From: Betaproteobacteria bacterium
Lineage (GTDB): Bacteria > Pseudomonadota > Gammaproteobacteria > Burkholderiales > Burkholderiaceae_C
Length of the DNA stretch: 15,023 bases
NCBI GenBank assembly: GCA_009922295.1
Contig: RFWA01000025.1
Span: 1 to 15,023, forward strand
Direction of reading: 5' to 3'
Shown here: piece by piece, positions 12,223-15,023 of the stretch
How the letters are laid out: every line of letters begins with the position of its first letter
How positions within the stretch are numbered: the first letter of the stretch is position 1
Translations under genes and position numbers: made by a program
Notes under the pieces: generated by a model
Told to the model about the DNA's origin: nothing
The model's input: only the letters and a program-made list of their open reading frames with translations
Database searches by the model: none

Positions 12223-13656
12223 TCAAACTGTGTCGCTGCCGAGAATTGGCATAAGAGCGTGAATGTCAGCACCATTGAGTGTCTGGATGTCAAAGCTTTG
12301 GTGTTCGCTGACCAGTGAGGCGAACCAGTGCTGGTTCAAGGCGCGGTAGAAATCCGGGCTCCAAGGCAGGCTGGGCTGGCTGCTCAAGGTTGCCCAGTTC
12401 CAGAATTCCTGATAACGCTCGATGAATGCCACGCTCCAAGGCAGTGACGGGTTGGCGCTCAGGCGCTCCCAGTCCCAAAGGTCCGCATGTCTCGCGATAA
12501 GGGACTCGCTCCACGGCAGTTGAGCATTACTGCTCAGGCCGGCCCAATCCCAACGATGATCAAACTTGGCGATCAGCTCATCATCCCATGGCAGACCGGT
12601 GTTCCAGCTCAAAGCATCCCAATCCCAGTGGTCCTGGTGCAGGGTCAGTAGTGACGTCGACCAGGGCAGGGCAGGGTTCTGGCTCAGCTCGTGCCAATTC
12701 CACTTGTCAGCGTATTGTTCGAGCAATGCCTGGCCCCAGCAGAGGGCAGGATTTTTGCTCAAGGCAACCCAGTTCCATCGGTCAATCCAGCTTTCAATGA
12801 GATCTGGTTGCCAGGGCAAGCTGGTGTTGCTGCTGAGCGTGGTCCAGCACCAACGCGAGCCGTAGCGGGCAATCAAATTGGCTGTCCAGGGAAGCGCTGC
12901 TTGGGCACTGAGGGCTTTCCAGTCCCATTGGGCAGCGAACTCGTCGATCAGTGGCTCGCTCCATTGCAGTCCGGGGTTGCTGCTGAGCCACGTCCAGTGC
13001 CAGAAGCCTGCGAACTGGCCCACAAGTTGATGGTCGGCATGCAAAGCCAGGTTGGCACTAAGACCGCTCCAGTCCCAGTGGTCGCAATGACGCTCAAGCA
13101 GGGCCGATGTCAGTGGCAGTGCACTGTTCCAGCTCAGCGCAGTCCAATCCCATCGGTGCAGATTGGCAGCTATGAAACTTGATGTCCAAGGTAAGTGCCG
13201 GCTACGACTCAATGTCACCCAATGCCACTGGTAGGTGTTAGCCTTGAGTAGATCAATGCTCCAGGGCAGGCTGGGGTTGTCACTCAAAAGTGGCCAATTC
13301 CAGTACTGGGTGTTCCGTTCGATCAGTGATGCCGTCCATGGAACCGCCTGATTTTGACTGAGGGCTGTCCAATCCAGGGTGTTGGCGTGCTCGTCGATGA
13401 GTTGCTCTGACCAAGCTAGTGCGCGGCTGCTGCTGAGGCGACGCCAATCCCAATCGACCACTTGGTGGGCTAGTATTTCGGGTGTTAAGGGATAGTGTCG
13501 GTAAAGGCATTGAGCCAGCAAGGCCGCGTGCTCACGAAAAAACGCCATGATTTGCCGGCTCTCCAGACTCGACAAGGTGCTGGCCACGATGTCCAGACGC
13601 TGCTTTATGGCAACTTGGCTCTGGCTTGACGCCACCAGTGTCAGCGACTGGCTCAT
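12223..13656 (-). CDS. Trp-rich tandem-repeat protein (fifteen 25-residue repeats)
   Basis: The 477-residue protein has a helical N-terminal part (about 1-66) and fifteen perfectly phased 25-residue repeats from about 67 to 441. The consensus is W-x-W-x-x-L-S-x-N-P-x-L-P-W-S-x-x-L-I followed by about six variable residues. A 36-residue tail closes it. There is no signal peptide or membrane helix. Similar W-x-W/LSxNPxLPW repeats occur in giant-virus and scattered bacterial proteins of unknown role; I cannot name a Pfam family with certainty. The regular Trp pairs suggest a solenoid with a stacked aromatic face. ATG 13656 overlaps the stop of the J-domain gene (ATGA), which fixes the start and implies coupled, roughly matched synthesis. 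A longer frame to 13743 has no such support. Function unknown; binding or scaffolding is inferred. Confidence 0.85.
   Translation of the reverse strand: MSQSLTLVASSQSQVAIKQRLDIVASTLSSLESRQIMAFFREHAALLAQCLYRHYPLTPEILAHQVVDWDWRRLSSSRALAWSEQLIDEHANTLDWTALSQNQAVPWTASLIERNTQYWNWPLLSDNPSLPWSIDLLKANTYQWHWVTLSRSRHLPWTSSFIAANLHRWDWTALSWNSALPLTSALLERHCDHWDWSGLSANLALHADHQLVGQFAGFWHWTWLSSNPGLQWSEPLIDEFAAQWDWKALSAQAALPWTANLIARYGSRWCWTTLSSNTSLPWQPDLIESWIDRWNWVALSKNPALCWGQALLEQYADKWNWHELSQNPALPWSTSLLTLHQDHWDWDALSWNTGLPWDDELIAKFDHRWDWAGLSSNAQLPWSESLIARHADLWDWERLSANPSLPWSVAFIERYQEFWNWATLSSQPSLPWSPDFYRALNQHWFASLVSEHQSFDIQTLNGADIHALMPILGSDTV
12334..13458 (-). repeat. Fifteen 75-bp coding repeats of the Trp-rich protein
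   Basis: The units run in strict 75-bp register without any insertion or deletion, 15 x 75 = 1125 bases. On the plus strand they show as recurring CCAATCCCA/CCAGTTCCA and CTCCAGGGCAG-like words. Protein sequence is better kept than DNA at the Trp, Leu, Ser, Asn and Pro positions. Confidence 0.85.
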
Positions 13657-14954
13657 AGGCTCGCCTGGGTTGTCATAGCTTCCAAAGCGCGCTCGTATCG
13701 GGTGATTTCGTCCTGCAAATACAACGCCTGCTGCGAAAACCAAAGAGCCCAGTTACTTTGAGTGCTGAGGGTACGCCAAGTAGGGCTGCGAAAAATGGCG
13801 TCGCGGGTGGCGCGCTGACTTGCCAATCTCTCCTGCAAATTGGCCAGTCGCCAGCTGAGGCTCGCAAGGCCCTGCTCTGGAGGTGCAGGTTGACGATCGC
13901 CCAGAGACTGCGTATGAAGTGTCGCCTCCAGGTTTCTCATGCTTGCAAAATCGCTGCTGCGGTAACTTCGCTGTAGTTGTTGAAAGATCGCCTCCGCCTG
14001 GGACTTTTGCCCCTCCTCAACGCGGTCAGGATGACAGATCATGGCCAACTTTCGGTAAAGCTGCTTGATATCGGCCTGTTCTTGGGCGTCCAAGGGCTTC
14101 GCTACCGGGGTCTGCGCCAAGGCTTGGTGAGTCTGCTCAAATGTTGCAAAAGCGGCTTGCGCTGCCTCGGCTTCTTCTTGGTTCTCCTGCCCGCCGAATT
14201 GGGCATGGCGTTGAATCATGCAGCGCTGTTTTGCGTCCAGCAATTGCCGCATTAATTCGCCAATTGCCTGGTCTTGCGCGTGATCAAAAGCATGTGTCTT
14301 GCGCAGGGCCTCAGCCGTATCGGCCTCCATGGCCAAGGCGTGTTGCTCAAGCACCTGGAGTTGCCAGAGCGCAATTTGCTGCAAGGGCTCCAGGTGGCTG
14401 GTTAATTGCCAGCCATTGGATGCAGCGGCGGCGTCGGTTTGCGCGACTGCCAGAGCGGACGGAGCCGGATCTGTTGCCTCTGGCTTCCATTGATTGTTTT
14501 GCTGCAGCGCGATCAAGGCCGCCGCGGATTCGGTAACTTTATCGCGGTCGTCTTGGATCAGGATGCCATTGAAATTTGTGCCAGGTAGGGGGCCGGGTTG
14601 GGCAAAGTTGCCACTCATCACCACCAGCCCGTCAATGACGCATACTGAGGTGTGCAGGGCAATCTGGTCAGGCACCAGCCAGATCAATTGGCCGCCCATG
14701 GCCGTCAGTCGCTCCCATGCAATGGCCGAATTCAGATTTTCCGGGATGGCTTCTACGCCGAGAGTGACCGCCAGTCCGCGTCGAAGACCCTGGAGCATTA
14801 AATCGAACCAGGCTCGTCCGCAGGGACCTTCAATGCAGGCATTGAGCGTGTAATGGGCCAGTCCGACCTGGCTACTGACAGCTTGGAGTGGATCAGAGAA
14901 AAAGGCCTGGCTTGAGCTTTGGCGTGCTCGTGTCGCAGTTGGCAGCTGATGCAT
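13653..14954 (-). CDS. J-domain protein with degenerate phospholipase-D-like N-terminal domain
   Basis: The protein has 433 residues in three parts. Residues about 30-145 resemble a single PLD-type domain: HTSVCVID (101-108) and VVMSGNFAQPG follow the HxKxxxxD ... GSxN layout with exact spacing, but the catalytic Lys is Ser103. Residues 185-285 are helical, Gln/Ala-rich and probably coiled coil. Residues about 288-345 form a J-domain, IKQLYRKLAMICHPDRVEEG with HPD at 308-310, the loop that stimulates Hsp70 ATPase. The final 80 residues are helical. There is no signal peptide. It should be a cytoplasmic Hsp70 co-chaperone with a client- or nucleic-acid-binding N-terminus rather than an active phosphodiesterase. 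The gene lies 11 bases after an upstream gene end and is translationally coupled to the Trp-repeat gene. An Hsp70 partner is predicted, not seen. Confidence 0.85.
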   Translation of the reverse strand: MHQLPTATRARQSSSQAFFSDPLQAVSSQVGLAHYTLNACIEGPCGRAWFDLMLQGLRRGLAVTLGVEAIPENLNSAIAWERLTAMGGQLIWLVPDQIALHTSVCVIDGLVVMSGNFAQPGPLPGTNFNGILIQDDRDKVTESAAALIALQQNNQWKPEATDPAPSALAVAQTDAAAASNGWQLTSHLEPLQQIALWQLQVLEQHALAMEADTAEALRKTHAFDHAQDQAIGELMRQLLDAKQRCMIQRHAQFGGQENQEEAEAAQAAFATFEQTHQALAQTPVAKPLDAQEQADIKQLYRKLAMICHPDRVEEGQKSQAEAIFQQLQRSYRSSDFASMRNLEATLHTQSLGDRQPAPPEQGLASLSWRLANLQERLASQRATRDAIFRSPTWRTLSTQSNWALWFSQQALYLQDEITRYERALEAMTTQASL

Positions 14955-14965
14955 GTCAGATTGGG

Positions 14966-15022
14966 TCAGTCATAGCCTTGGAAGTTGGCTTGCTGGCACA
15001 GACGCGCCATGTCTTGGGCAGC
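14966..15022 (-). CDS. C-terminal end of an upstream gene (partial)
   Basis: A minus-strand frame open to the window edge ends AAQDMARLCQQANFQGYD and a TGA, 11 bases before the J-domain start. The short spacing suggests one operon. Eighteen residues are too few to name it; by analogy with hscC-type loci an Hsp70 is one candidate. Another frame in the same stretch also stays open briefly, so even the frame is provisional. Confidence 0.5.
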   Translation of the reverse strand, partial: AAQDMARLCQQANFQGYD

Positions 15023-15023
15023 T

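Noticed and set aside
9364..13458. Regular repeats as a CRISPR array or satellite
   Set aside because: The 108-bp and 75-bp periods are multiples of three, remain in frame and encode Sel1 and Trp-rich protein repeats; there are no identical repeats with unique spacers.
13657..13743. 29-codon N-terminal extension of the Trp-repeat gene
   Set aside because: It lies inside the J-domain gene's 3' end; the ATG at 13656 with ATGA overlap is the simpler start.

Overview
The window carries a flagellar gene region followed by an accessory cluster of repeat and chaperone-like genes. GC content is high and the gene content is proteobacterial. The best guess is a betaproteobacterium of the Burkholderiales (Comamonadaceae/Rhodoferax-like) with a Vibrio/Pseudomonas-style flagellum. 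Reasons are the flgA-flgM-flgN order divergent from flgBCDE, the FlgT/FlgP basal-body accessory genes and apparent sigma-54 promoters. The taxon is inferred from gene content, not from a marker gene.

Region 1 (1-3694, minus strand): flgB-flgC-flgD-flgE, the proximal rod proteins, hook cap and hook protein. flgE runs off the left edge. Upstream of flgB is a 235-base gap with a sigma-54-type promoter for flgBCDE, a strong sigma-28 (FliA) match facing the other way inside the flgB leader, and a perfect 13-bp hairpin. Next comes a LysM plus lytic transglycosylase gene that probably opens cell-wall peptidoglycan for the rod.

Region 2 (3695-5478, plus strand): flgA (P-ring chaperone) behind a sigma-54-type promoter. 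flgM (anti-sigma-28) and flgN (hook-associated export chaperone) follow, with their own sigma-28-type promoter.

Region 3 (5479-9210, minus strand): a tight five-gene operon reading flgP, flgT, a FimV-like LysM gene, a FliK-like gene and a stand-alone FlhB C-terminal-domain gene. Three of the four junctions are ATGA overlaps. A sigma-28-type promoter sits in front of flgP. The operon combines outer basal-body (H-ring) parts with export-switch parts. It meets flgN tail to tail with no spacer.

Region 4 (9277-15023, minus strand): an accessory cluster. In order of transcription it holds the last codons of an unknown gene, a protein joining a degenerate phospholipase-D-like domain to a J-domain, a translationally coupled protein made of fifteen 25-residue Trp-rich repeats, a possible small ORF, and an 849-residue protein of 22 Sel1 repeats. 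J-domain plus Sel1 genes recall the E. coli hscC neighbourhood. A cytoplasmic Hsp70-type quality-control or scaffolding system is therefore a reasonable but unproven guess, and this is the least described part of the window.

No tRNA, rRNA, insertion sequence, integrase or CRISPR array was seen.
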